A stretch of DNA of 64,000 nucleotides from Pseudomonas oleovorans subsp. oleovorans (GTDB lineage Bacteria > Pseudomonadota > Gammaproteobacteria > Pseudomonadales > Pseudomonadaceae): assembly GCF_002197815.1 (NCBI RefSeq), contig NZ_NIUB01000003.1, forward strand, positions 141,502 to 205,501, given 5' to 3'. How positions within the stretch are numbered: the stretch's first letter is position 1; each line of letters opens with the position of its first letter. Made by a program: the position numbers and the translations under genes. Below are positions 33,911 through 42,170 of this stretch, in pieces. The notes beneath the pieces were generated by a model. It did not search any database and was not told the DNA's origin. It saw nothing but the letters and a program-made list of their open reading frames with translations.

Positions 33911-35850
33911 GCCATCGTTGCCTGTTCGGCACCCAAGCGCTTACGGAAAAGAAGTCCGTCCACGCTCTCTGTTGAGAGCCTGTGCCGCTCATAAATCTGG
34001 AGTGATTCAGGTGGTTCAGTTGAAGTGGTAACGATGTATTGCAACGAGTCTCCACCTTTTTTTGCGACATGTTCGAGCAGGGCCCAGAGTATGTCTTCGC
34101 TCATCTCCGCTTCGCGGGGAGAATCGTGCAATAGAAACCCGGGATGGAAGCTTTGCTCCTGAGTGCTATCGAGCAAGCAGGCCACATCACCTGCGAGAAT
34201 CTCCAGAACTTTGTAGGTGGTCGAGTGTCTCGGCCCCATTCGAAAGGGGTGATTGCGGTGTTCTTCTTGATCGTTGAAAACGCCCCACGTGAAGGAAGGC
34301 AGTGATCTGGCAACAGCCATCATGGCGTCGCTGATTGCCTGGCGGCGCCCCGCTACCATCTGGCGCTGTTGTTCGAGCTGTAGCTTCAACTGATTGCAAC
34401 GACGCCGATGTTCATCCAGCTTGCGTTGTAACGCATCCATTTCGGTTGATTGTGACTTTCCAGAGGCAAGGCTTTCATAATATTCGTAGCTCTCGATAGC
34501 CTCCGTGAGCAGCTGATCAGCCACCATTGCTTGGGCGTACCTCTGGTCCATATCAGCACTTCTTCCATCAATAGCGGCAAGTGCTTTATCCAGCGGTGCC
34601 ATCTCGTCAATCAGCCCATTCCGGCGGCGGCGCAGCGCAACCAGACTGCGCTCAAGGGATTCTTTGTTTTGCTGATAACTCAAGGTGCGCTGCTTTCGGT
34701 CAATCTGAACCAGTTCGATGCGCTGAGTAACATAGTGACACTCCTTGAGCAGGCGATTTCCTGCGTCGCAATGCTTGGAGAGATTCTTTTGCAGTGATGC
34801 TGCTTCGTTTTGCAACGCCTCTAACCGCTCGATATCGCCAGCAATCAACGCTTCTACCTGGGCTATTTCATTGGCAATGACGTCTAGATTGCCTTTCAGC
34901 GGGGCACGCTTTTCCAGCAAGGACTGGCGTTCGTGTACAAGTGCCTTTCGCTCTTCCTCGATTGATCGCAGTTCCTGCTGATAGGCTTCGTGGCGTTGCC
35001 TGGCGATACCAATCAAGTTGGGATGCTCGATCAATCCTTCCTGCCGGAAGGGTGTATTGATTGGCGCTTCAAGGCGGTTGGCCAATTGCCGGCGCACATG
35101 GTTCAGCAAACGCGTAGGTTCCTCTCGCAGTTGCTCCAGTCTCGCCTTATGGGTTTCTACCGCTTTTGCTGCGCTATCCAGATCACGCAGCGTCGTGGCG
35201 TCGTGCAGCATACCTAATACGATCTGTATGAGAGCCAATGGCGACTTCGCCGGCAAACTGAACCGGACACCTTCCGCACGCCATTGGAAGTAATGCTGGT
35301 ATCGGGCGTTCTGGTCACGGGAGCACCAGGCCAGAATGTGGTGCCATTCAATAGGCTGCCCGGAGCCAGGCAACTCCTGAACCGGCAAGGTTTCGACAAA
35401 ATGCTGTCGCAGTGCATTCTGGTAAGCGTGGTATTCGTTCTCAGCGTTACCTGCGGCCAGCTGCCGCCAATCCGCATGACGGGAAGCGCGGTACATCTTC
35501 TGGTGTCGCCACGGCTTCAAGACTGTCCATACTTCCCCGCCAATATGCACACGGGCGGCAACAGCCCCCTCCTTCAAATCCTCGCTTTGCAGCAGTTCAT
35601 CGCGCAAGGCTGACCCCTCGGACCAGAGGGGGTCATCCAGTGCGAACCGCAGCAATTGGCAAAAAGCGGTTTTTCCCACGCCATGCCCAGAGCTGCCTTT
35701 TCCTGGTGGCGATACGATCAGGTTGAGGCCGCGGTGCAGCGGTATTTCGCGCAAGGGTTCATCCGCTGTCAGTGACTCCAGCAGCCACAACGTCTCTACC
35801 CATAGGCGAGGCTTTGTAGAAAATGGTTCTGGCATACCGACAGCGTTCAT
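33907..35850 (-). CDS. SMC/RecN-like coiled-coil ATPase of the defence operon
   Basis: The 647 residues have an N-terminal P-loop GSSGHGVGKTAF (about 52-63), a long heptad-rich coiled-coil region (about 215-500), and a C-terminal Walker B-like GFLLHDSP near residue 570. This is the split-ATPase layout of SMC, RecN and Rad50 relatives; small ATPases of this type recur in defence loci. In the usual Walker B the last two residues are DE, but here HDSP is found, so hydrolysis may be altered. It starts 3 bp after the methyltransferase stop and its own stop overlaps the HNH start. It probably binds DNA ends or senses DNA state for the neighbouring nucleases. Confidence 0.75.
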   Translation of the reverse strand: MNAVGMPEPFSTKPRLWVETLWLLESLTADEPLREIPLHRGLNLIVSPPGKGSSGHGVGKTAFCQLLRFALDDPLWSEGSALRDELLQSEDLKEGAVAARVHIGGEVWTVLKPWRHQKMYRASRHADWRQLAAGNAENEYHAYQNALRQHFVETLPVQELPGSGQPIEWHHILAWCSRDQNARYQHYFQWRAEGVRFSLPAKSPLALIQIVLGMLHDATTLRDLDSAAKAVETHKARLEQLREEPTRLLNHVRRQLANRLEAPINTPFRQEGLIEHPNLIGIARQRHEAYQQELRSIEEERKALVHERQSLLEKRAPLKGNLDVIANEIAQVEALIAGDIERLEALQNEAASLQKNLSKHCDAGNRLLKECHYVTQRIELVQIDRKQRTLSYQQNKESLERSLVALRRRRNGLIDEMAPLDKALAAIDGRSADMDQRYAQAMVADQLLTEAIESYEYYESLASGKSQSTEMDALQRKLDEHRRRCNQLKLQLEQQRQMVAGRRQAISDAMMAVARSLPSFTWGVFNDQEEHRNHPFRMGPRHSTTYKVLEILAGDVACLLDSTQEQSFHPGFLLHDSPREAEMSEDILWALLEHVAKKGGDSLQYIVTTSTEPPESLQIYERHRLSTESVDGLLFRKRLGAEQATMA

Positions 35851-35853
35851 CCC

Positions 35854-38800
35854 TTATCCCCTTTTTTGCAGACCTTCCGTTTGCATGGGCGTTTCTGGTG
35901 CGGCCAATGCCTGCTCCAAAGCCAACTCCTGTTGTTTCCTTGCCTCAATCAAGGCGCTGGCAAGCGATGCCGTACGACTGTCGCCCAGCACCTGTGCCAG
36001 ACCTTTCGCATCACGGATAGACAGAGGTTCTGTGGTCGGCACCCCCAACAGGCTGCGCAGCCAGGCACAGATATGTGACCACCGCTCGTTCTTGATCGGC
36101 TTCAGCCACTCACTCAGAAGCTCCCTGTGCGGAATATGCTCCGGCAAGTCTGTCAGCAGAATCTGGCGCAGGCGAACATCATCGCAAGTACCTGTCTGAA
36201 GGAGAATGTCGCAGACTAAACCCGCGAGCCAGTCTTCAGCTTCGGTAGCGGGTGTGTAGCCCGCTGCATAGGTACGGAATGGCGTGCTCGGGCGAGCAGG
36301 TTGGGCTTGCGGAATGATGGCCGGGGGTGCTTGTTCCAAGCGCTCCCAAGCCTCCAGCACCAGCCGTCGCGTGCGGTATTCGCCATACTCACGAATTTCT
36401 TTTTCCTTGAGAACGCGGAAGGTTTCACTGGGGTAGTCTTCGCCCATGACGTCGGTGGGATCGAGGATATAGCGTAGTTCCTCCTCGGTGAGGCCGTAGA
36501 GTTTGGCGTAGTACTGATCTAATTGACCACGGAGATAGGCGCGACGGTCTGGATCACAGGGGAATGGGACCAGCGGCGAGCGACGGATGGCGTCGGGAGT
36601 ACCAAGCTTCCAATCGCCATTTTCCGTTTTCCATCCACCTATCAACTCCTCGGCCCAGGGTTGCAGATCCCAGGCTGTGTAGGTCAGCTCCAGCACACGC
36701 GGGACGATGAAGTCGAGGTCAGCCTCGGTGTAGTGTTCGGGTGGCAGGATAGGAAACTGCTTCAAGTAGCCATACGTCAGGTGTGTACCGCCCACCTTCA
36801 CGCGAGCGCAGTAATCAAGCACCAGTGAGCACAGATTGCCCAGCAGGCAGGCCGCCAATTGAGCATTTGCGGTCGTGGTGAACAACGGCATGGTATGGCC
36901 CACCCCCACCAACGGCACCGCCGACGCAATCACCGTCCGCTCATTGGTCGCATTGGTGATATCGCGCCAACCCATCAGCCACTGTGGGCAGGCGGCCTGC
37001 AACCAGCGTTCGGCGAGGGCGAGCACGGCCTGCTCGTCTGCCAATGGCTCATCCGGTGCGGGTAGATGGCAGTAATCAGCAGCCAATCTCAGCATGGCTT
37101 CTTCAATCTGCGGATCAATGGCAATCCAGCCGGTGGCGTTGCGTGCCCCTTCTGTGTAGCGCACCACTTCCGGTTCGGGCGCACCGGGCAAGTAGTCGTC
37201 ATTGAGTGGTTGCAGCACGGTGGGGTTATTGCCACATAGCCCCAAGGACCACGGCGAGACCTGTTGCGCATACGGATGCTGTTTGACGAAACCTTGCCAG
37301 GCCGGGTAAAGGCGCAGGCCGGGATGGGTCTGGCGTTGTTCGGCCAGGTAGCGCCCGAACAGCAACTGGGTGACACACAGCACGGTGGCCTGGGGGTTGC
37401 CGTCCTTGAGGGCCTTCATCAAGCCTTCGGGCAGGCGGGCGACGCGCAGCCAGACTTCGCGGGCTTGCACCCAGTAGCGCGGGGTGACGGTGAAAGCCGG
37501 GTCGGCCTTTTCCGCCGGCGTGACATCACGGCTGTTGCCGTCCGGTGTGTAGGTGGCCCAGCGGTGGTCGAACTGGTGGATCAGTTTGGCCTCGTACAGC
37601 GGCAGGCGATCGGCAGCTGGCTCGTCCTTGAACAGGTGGCTTGCGCTGGTCATGTTGAATAGACCTTGCGAGAACGTAATGCCCCACGGGTTTTGCGCGG
37701 GTTCCACCACCTTGGCCTGCTTGCCCTCGCCTGCGATCACGGCATCGCGCATCAGCACCGGGGCGGCGCGGTAGAGCTTCTTGGTCAGTTCCGCGTCGCG
37801 CTCGCTGCGGAACACCGGGCAGGTGAGCGTGTTGGGGTTGATGAGACGGAATTCGTCGGGCGTGAGGGTGAAGCGACGGCGCGGGTCGGCCAGTTGGCTG
37901 ACCTGGGTGGCGAAGCAGACGAATTCGGCCTGGTCCGCTGCGCCCAGGGTGAGCAGGCAGAACTTCATGCGGCTATCGACGGCGGGGAACAGCTTTTCGC
38001 GGTTCTCGATGTCGTACAGGCTGACCAGCCGCCGGTTCTGGGTGATGTGCCCGAAGTAGGCTTTGGTGCTGTCGTCGGTGGCGATGCCGGTGGGCACGAC
38101 GAAGCCGGCGCGGCCACTGTCGGCATGGATTTGCAGGATGGTTTCGGCAAACAAGGGATAGGTGTTGAGCTTGCCAACAGCCGTCAGCGGAAAGCGTCCC
38201 GATTCCCGATAGAAGTTGTTGGCGGCCGCAATCCGTTGGCTTTCTTTGACAAACTCATCCCACAAACGCGGATCGGTTTCAGGCAGTGCAGCAATGGCTT
38301 GTTTGCGCGCATCGCCCGCCAGTTCTGCAATGTGCTGTGCTCGCGTGGCGAAGAATTCCTCCTCGCCCATCTGCGACACCTCCCACGGCGGATTGCCCAG
38401 CACACAGTCGAAGCCGCCCTGCGCAAACACCTGCGGGAAGGCCAGCGGCCAGTGGAACACGCGCGCCTGTTCGCAGGCCGCGCGTGCGGCGGCGATGGGC
38501 GCGGCGTGCTCGGTCTGGGCGCGTTGCGGGTCGGTCAGCAGCGCATGCAGGGTGATGCTGGTGGGCACGGTTTCTGCCGTGTCCTCCGTCTTGGGCAGCA
38601 GGTAGGCGCCCACCAGCGCATCGGCGGCGTGGGCGAGCGGGCTGTGGGCGGAGTCTTCCAGAAAGCGGCGCCAGGCCTGTTCCTTGGCGGCCACCTGCTC
38701 CGGGGTGTCGGCGGGCAGGGTTTCGATGGCGCGCAGGGCATCGAGGCCGCTGCAGTTGTCCACGCTCAGCAGCATCTGCTTGCCTTGCAGGTCCCTGGCA

Positions 38801-40746
38801 ATCTGCTTGAGACCGGCGGCGTTGGCCTTGGCCAGTACCTTGCAGGCGTCCTTGTCGTCGCCGCTCAAGGGCTTGAAGGCATCCTTGGCGATACCTTGCT
38901 CGAGCACGTTCAGGTCGGTCAGACCCAGCAGGGCGTCGCCCACTTGCAGGTGGTGGTCGAGAAAGCCCAGCGGGCGGCCTTCCTCGTAGCCTTCCAGCCA
39001 CAGCGCCATGCGCGCCAGTTCGATGGCCATGGGGTTGCGGTCCACCCCGTAGATGCAGCGGGCCACCACTTCGCGCAGGGCATGGCGGTAGTCCTGCGGC
39101 TGGATGGCGCCTTCCTGCCCACCTTCCAGGCTGCGCAACTGGGCCAGTTTTTCCGCCAGCCGGCGAGCGGCGGCGAGCAGGAAGTGGCCACTGCCACAGG
39201 CCGGGTCGATGACGCGGATGGCCAGTAGCGCCTCGGTGGGGTTGGCCGGGTTGGCTGCCAGACGCTGTTCGATGACGGGGTCGAGCGCGCTCCTGATCAG
39301 CTCCTGCACCAGGCTGTCGGGGGTGTAGTAGCTGCCGGTGAGCTTGCGGGCGTTGCCGGCGGTGCTGCCTTCCTCGGTGCGGCCGACGAAGCCGAAGGTG
39401 CGGGCGGGCAGGTCGATGGCGGGCACCAGTTCCAGCAGGCTTTCGTAGACACTGCCCAGCTCTTCCGGGCCCATGTTGCGGTAGTCCACCGGCACCAGGC
39501 TTTGCGCGCCGGTCGGCTTGGCCCAGCGCAGGTGCTGCAGGGCGGCCAGCAGGTGGGCGTTGTCCAGGCTGGCGGCATCCAGATCTGGGCATTGCGCGGG
39601 AGCGAACAGGCCGCCCAGGGCGGGCAAGGCCAGACGCGGCTCGCCTTGTGCCAGGCCACGGAAGACGATGCGGATGGCCTGCCACTGGTCGTCGTGCCGG
39701 GTGCGGGCACGGCGTTTGAGGCACAGCTCGCGCAGGCGGGCCAGGGCATAGCCTTCGGCATAGGCGCGGCGGGCGGTTTGTGCTTCGGCGCTATCGTCCT
39801 GCGGATGCAGCAGGCCGCGCTCTTCCACGGTGAAGACGAAGATGAGCCGGTAGACCAGGCGCAGCAGTTGTTGGAAAAAGGCGTCCTTGCTGAGTGTGCC
39901 GTCATGCAGGGCGGTGCGCAGGGCGTGGTTGTCGGGGTGTTGCAGGAAGCCCTGACCGAAGGTCAGCAGCGCCTGCTCGACGCCATCGCGCAGGCCATCG
40001 CGTACGCGGGTGCCTTCCTGCTGGCCTTCGCTGCGCCATTGTTCCCAGATGCACGCCATAGCGCCCTGGCCGAGGCGGAATGCGCGACTGGCATGCAGTA
40101 GACGCCAAACGTTGGCGAATTCGGCATAACGCTGGCCACCCAGAAGGTCGGCCAGATCGACTTCGAGAAAGCTGGGGCGGGTAAGGCTGGCCGCGTCGCG
40201 CAGCAGGCGCAGTTGCTTGCCGTTGCTGACGATGCCCCATTGCAGCGGTTCGCTGGCGTTGAGCAGTTCCTGCATGGCCTGGAACGGGGCTTTCCTGCGG
40301 TTGCCGCCGCCCTGCACGGCAAATCGTGCGTCGGCCTCGTCCAGGCCCAGGGTGTGTGGTGCCACCAGGACAGGCAAGCTGCCTGCCATCAGGCTGACCG
40401 GGTAGCTCAGTTCGCCCACTGGCTGTGCTGCCGTGGCTTGCAAGGTGGTGTAGCCAAAGGCGTCGCGCAACAGTTCGTGGACGAAAGCGGTGGTGAGCTG
40501 CGCGGCATCGACGTCGGCGCGTTCCATCTGCGCGGCAAAGTGCTGCCATTGGGCGCAGGCGATCTGGAAAGCGCGGCTGTATTCGTCCTTGAGCTTGACG
40601 CCTTTGGGGGTGCCGTAGTCGGCCTCGCTCTGGGCACTGGCGCGGCCCTGAGCGGCTTTTTCCAGTTGGTCGGGCAGGAACAGGCCACCTTCGAGCTTGA
40701 GGGTGGGCAGGTTGAGCGTGGCCTGGGTTTTGCGGATGCGTTTCAT
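35854..40746 (-). CDS. Large Eco57I-type N6-adenine DNA methyltransferase
   Basis: The 1630 residues contain the methylase motifs GSYYTPDSLVQELI (about 485), motif I DPACGSGHFLLAA (about 513) and the catalytic NPPW (VLGNPPWEVSQ, about 785), so the target is adenine N6. The N-terminal 450 residues resemble the helical part that precedes the methylase in Eco57I/PglX/DrmMI proteins, and the long C-terminus likely holds target recognition. I see no PD-(D/E)XK nuclease motif. I start at ATG 40746 because it overlaps the upstream stop as ATGA. It probably marks self DNA. Resemblance to class 1 DISARM DrmMI is by neighbours and layout; BREX PglX is the alternative. Confidence 0.85.
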   Translation of the reverse strand: MKRIRKTQATLNLPTLKLEGGLFLPDQLEKAAQGRASAQSEADYGTPKGVKLKDEYSRAFQIACAQWQHFAAQMERADVDAAQLTTAFVHELLRDAFGYTTLQATAAQPVGELSYPVSLMAGSLPVLVAPHTLGLDEADARFAVQGGGNRRKAPFQAMQELLNASEPLQWGIVSNGKQLRLLRDAASLTRPSFLEVDLADLLGGQRYAEFANVWRLLHASRAFRLGQGAMACIWEQWRSEGQQEGTRVRDGLRDGVEQALLTFGQGFLQHPDNHALRTALHDGTLSKDAFFQQLLRLVYRLIFVFTVEERGLLHPQDDSAEAQTARRAYAEGYALARLRELCLKRRARTRHDDQWQAIRIVFRGLAQGEPRLALPALGGLFAPAQCPDLDAASLDNAHLLAALQHLRWAKPTGAQSLVPVDYRNMGPEELGSVYESLLELVPAIDLPARTFGFVGRTEEGSTAGNARKLTGSYYTPDSLVQELIRSALDPVIEQRLAANPANPTEALLAIRVIDPACGSGHFLLAAARRLAEKLAQLRSLEGGQEGAIQPQDYRHALREVVARCIYGVDRNPMAIELARMALWLEGYEEGRPLGFLDHHLQVGDALLGLTDLNVLEQGIAKDAFKPLSGDDKDACKVLAKANAAGLKQIARDLQGKQMLLSVDNCSGLDALRAIETLPADTPEQVAAKEQAWRRFLEDSAHSPLAHAADALVGAYLLPKTEDTAETVPTSITLHALLTDPQRAQTEHAAPIAAARAACEQARVFHWPLAFPQVFAQGGFDCVLGNPPWEVSQMGEEEFFATRAQHIAELAGDARKQAIAALPETDPRLWDEFVKESQRIAAANNFYRESGRFPLTAVGKLNTYPLFAETILQIHADSGRAGFVVPTGIATDDSTKAYFGHITQNRRLVSLYDIENREKLFPAVDSRMKFCLLTLGAADQAEFVCFATQVSQLADPRRRFTLTPDEFRLINPNTLTCPVFRSERDAELTKKLYRAAPVLMRDAVIAGEGKQAKVVEPAQNPWGITFSQGLFNMTSASHLFKDEPAADRLPLYEAKLIHQFDHRWATYTPDGNSRDVTPAEKADPAFTVTPRYWVQAREVWLRVARLPEGLMKALKDGNPQATVLCVTQLLFGRYLAEQRQTHPGLRLYPAWQGFVKQHPYAQQVSPWSLGLCGNNPTVLQPLNDDYLPGAPEPEVVRYTEGARNATGWIAIDPQIEEAMLRLAADYCHLPAPDEPLADEQAVLALAERWLQAACPQWLMGWRDITNATNERTVIASAVPLVGVGHTMPLFTTTANAQLAACLLGNLCSLVLDYCARVKVGGTHLTYGYLKQFPILPPEHYTEADLDFIVPRVLELTYTAWDLQPWAEELIGGWKTENGDWKLGTPDAIRRSPLVPFPCDPDRRAYLRGQLDQYYAKLYGLTEEELRYILDPTDVMGEDYPSETFRVLKEKEIREYGEYRTRRLVLEAWERLEQAPPAIIPQAQPARPSTPFRTYAAGYTPATEAEDWLAGLVCDILLQTGTCDDVRLRQILLTDLPEHIPHRELLSEWLKPIKNERWSHICAWLRSLLGVPTTEPLSIRDAKGLAQVLGDSRTASLASALIEARKQQELALEQALAAPETPMQTEGLQKRG

Positions 40747-42170
40747 GATTTGGTCTCCCCCAGAATTTCCCAATGGCCAGCCTTGGTCGGGCCAACGTGG
40801 CGCAGCCTGCCCTGTTTCTTCAGTTGCTCCAGGTGATAGCGAACGCCCTTTTCCGTGATGCCGATTTTTTGGGCAAGGTCTTTGGCGGTGCTGGCCGGTG
40901 TCAATTGCAGGTGGTGCAGGATTTTTTGCGCTGTTGAAAGCCCTGCCAGTGCATCGGAAGGGGCAGTTTCTGTACTGGTTTCTCTACCAGTCTTGGCGTT
41001 TTCTCTGCTAGTTTTCAGAGTTTCTGTACTGGTTTCTCTACTAGTATCAACGGTTTCTGTACTGGTTTCTGCACCAACCTCCAGCGCCGATGGCCGCTTG
41101 AAGCGGGTAATGAACAGCCCGCCGATTTCGATGAAGCTGGCATCCGGGGCGTTTTCCAGAATCAACGGCACCCCTCGGCCCCAGGCTTCCACCAGATGAA
41201 TGCGGCGCAGCAGCTCTGCGATTTTCGGGTTGCGGCGGCGGGAGACGTTGCCCTGGCGTATCTCGTCAAAGGTCAGGTTGCCGTAGAGGCTGCCGGGGCT
41301 GCGGATTTCCAGGCGATCCTTGAACACGGCAACCTGCACAAAGTCGGGGTCGCGCCAGTCGCGGTGGCAAAAGGCGTTGACCAGCGCTTCGCGGATGGCC
41401 TTGAGGGGGATTTCTGGCACGTCCACGCGGCGCAAGCCTTCCAGCCGCATGCCGATGTGGATGTTTTTGAGGGCGTATTTTTCGGCTTCTTCGATCAGTT
41501 CGAGGATATCGCCGTCGAAATCATGACGGTCGATGATGGTGGAGCTGGTGGTGGTGGCAAATACCGCGCAGCGCAACTGGATGGGCTGGTGGGCAAAAAA
41601 CAGTTTGGCGGCGTTGATGGGCGCACCCTGGCGCAACAGGTCGAGCTTTTCCAGGGCGTTGGCGACGCTGTCTGGCGGCAGGCCGGCGCGTGCAAGGAAG
41701 CGGCTGATTTTTTCGGGGTTCAATTGTTCCAGCGCCAGGCCGCTGGGTTCGTTTTCCCAGCGCAGCGCATCCTGGTTGCTTTGCAGGATGAGGTTTTTCA
41801 GTTCGCTGGCACTGAGTTTTTTATCTTCATCGGCCACCCGCATGTAGGCACGGCCATAGGCCAGATAAGGCTGCTGCCAGCCCTCGGCCTTGATTTGCAG
41901 GCAATGCTTACCCTCAATGAGCTGCTGGGTGATTTGTGGATAGATAGCGGGTTCGATATGCGCGGCAATGGCCTGGGAGACATCACGCAGGGTTTTTTCG
42001 TTGATCTCCAGCCCCACGGCTTTACCGTTTGGCGCAATGCCGAACCACAGTTCGCCCTGGCCGTGCTTGTTGAGCATGGCGGTCAGCGAAACCAGCCCCT
42101 GTTTCAGTTCGGCCAGAGACTTTTTGAGCTCGGTGGTTTCGGTCTCTGTCATGGGCGGCTCGTGCATCAT
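40743..42170 (-). CDS. AlbA_2 / RecG-C-like ATP-binding protein with winged helix
   Basis: The 475 residues start with a Schlafen AlbA_2 domain (LTAMLNKHGQGELWFGIAPN near residue 28), continue with a divergent RecG C-terminal ATP-binding domain (IREALVNAFCHRDWRDPDFV near 255; GRGVPLIL near 336), and end in a winged helix (AKDLAQKIGITEKGVRYHLEQL near 435). A Ser/Thr/Glu repeat linker (about 366-403) joins the last two. Proteins with this order are often regulators of mobile or defence loci. It overlaps both neighbours by one to four bases. Confidence 0.8.
   Translation of the reverse strand: MMHEPPMTETETTELKKSLAELKQGLVSLTAMLNKHGQGELWFGIAPNGKAVGLEINEKTLRDVSQAIAAHIEPAIYPQITQQLIEGKHCLQIKAEGWQQPYLAYGRAYMRVADEDKKLSASELKNLILQSNQDALRWENEPSGLALEQLNPEKISRFLARAGLPPDSVANALEKLDLLRQGAPINAAKLFFAHQPIQLRCAVFATTTSSTIIDRHDFDGDILELIEEAEKYALKNIHIGMRLEGLRRVDVPEIPLKAIREALVNAFCHRDWRDPDFVQVAVFKDRLEIRSPGSLYGNLTFDEIRQGNVSRRRNPKIAELLRRIHLVEAWGRGVPLILENAPDASFIEIGGLFITRFKRPSALEVGAETSTETVDTSRETSTETLKTSRENAKTGRETSTETAPSDALAGLSTAQKILHHLQLTPASTAKDLAQKIGITEKGVRYHLEQLKKQGRLRHVGPTKAGHWEILGETKS
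40966..41070 (-). repeat. Direct repeats encoding an S/T/E-rich linker
   Basis: GTTTCTGTACTGGTTTCT occurs at 40966, 41020 and 41053 (plus-strand orientation), with degenerate copies between. In the protein this gives repeated ETSTET / TSRE units. Confidence 0.85.

Noticed and set aside
37666..39228. A 520-codon plus-strand frame and other long frames antisense to the methyltransferase
   Set aside because: These are shadows of a high-GC gene; the minus strand has the complete methylase motifs.
35854..40746. Calling the methyltransferase BREX PglX
   Set aside because: No brxA, brxB, brxC, pglZ or brxL gene is in the island, and the flanking SNF2 and DUF1998 helicases fit a DISARM-like setting better.
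40960..41075. Short direct repeats considered as a CRISPR array
   Set aside because: The repeats are inside a coding frame, unevenly spaced and encode a protein linker; no cas genes are present.
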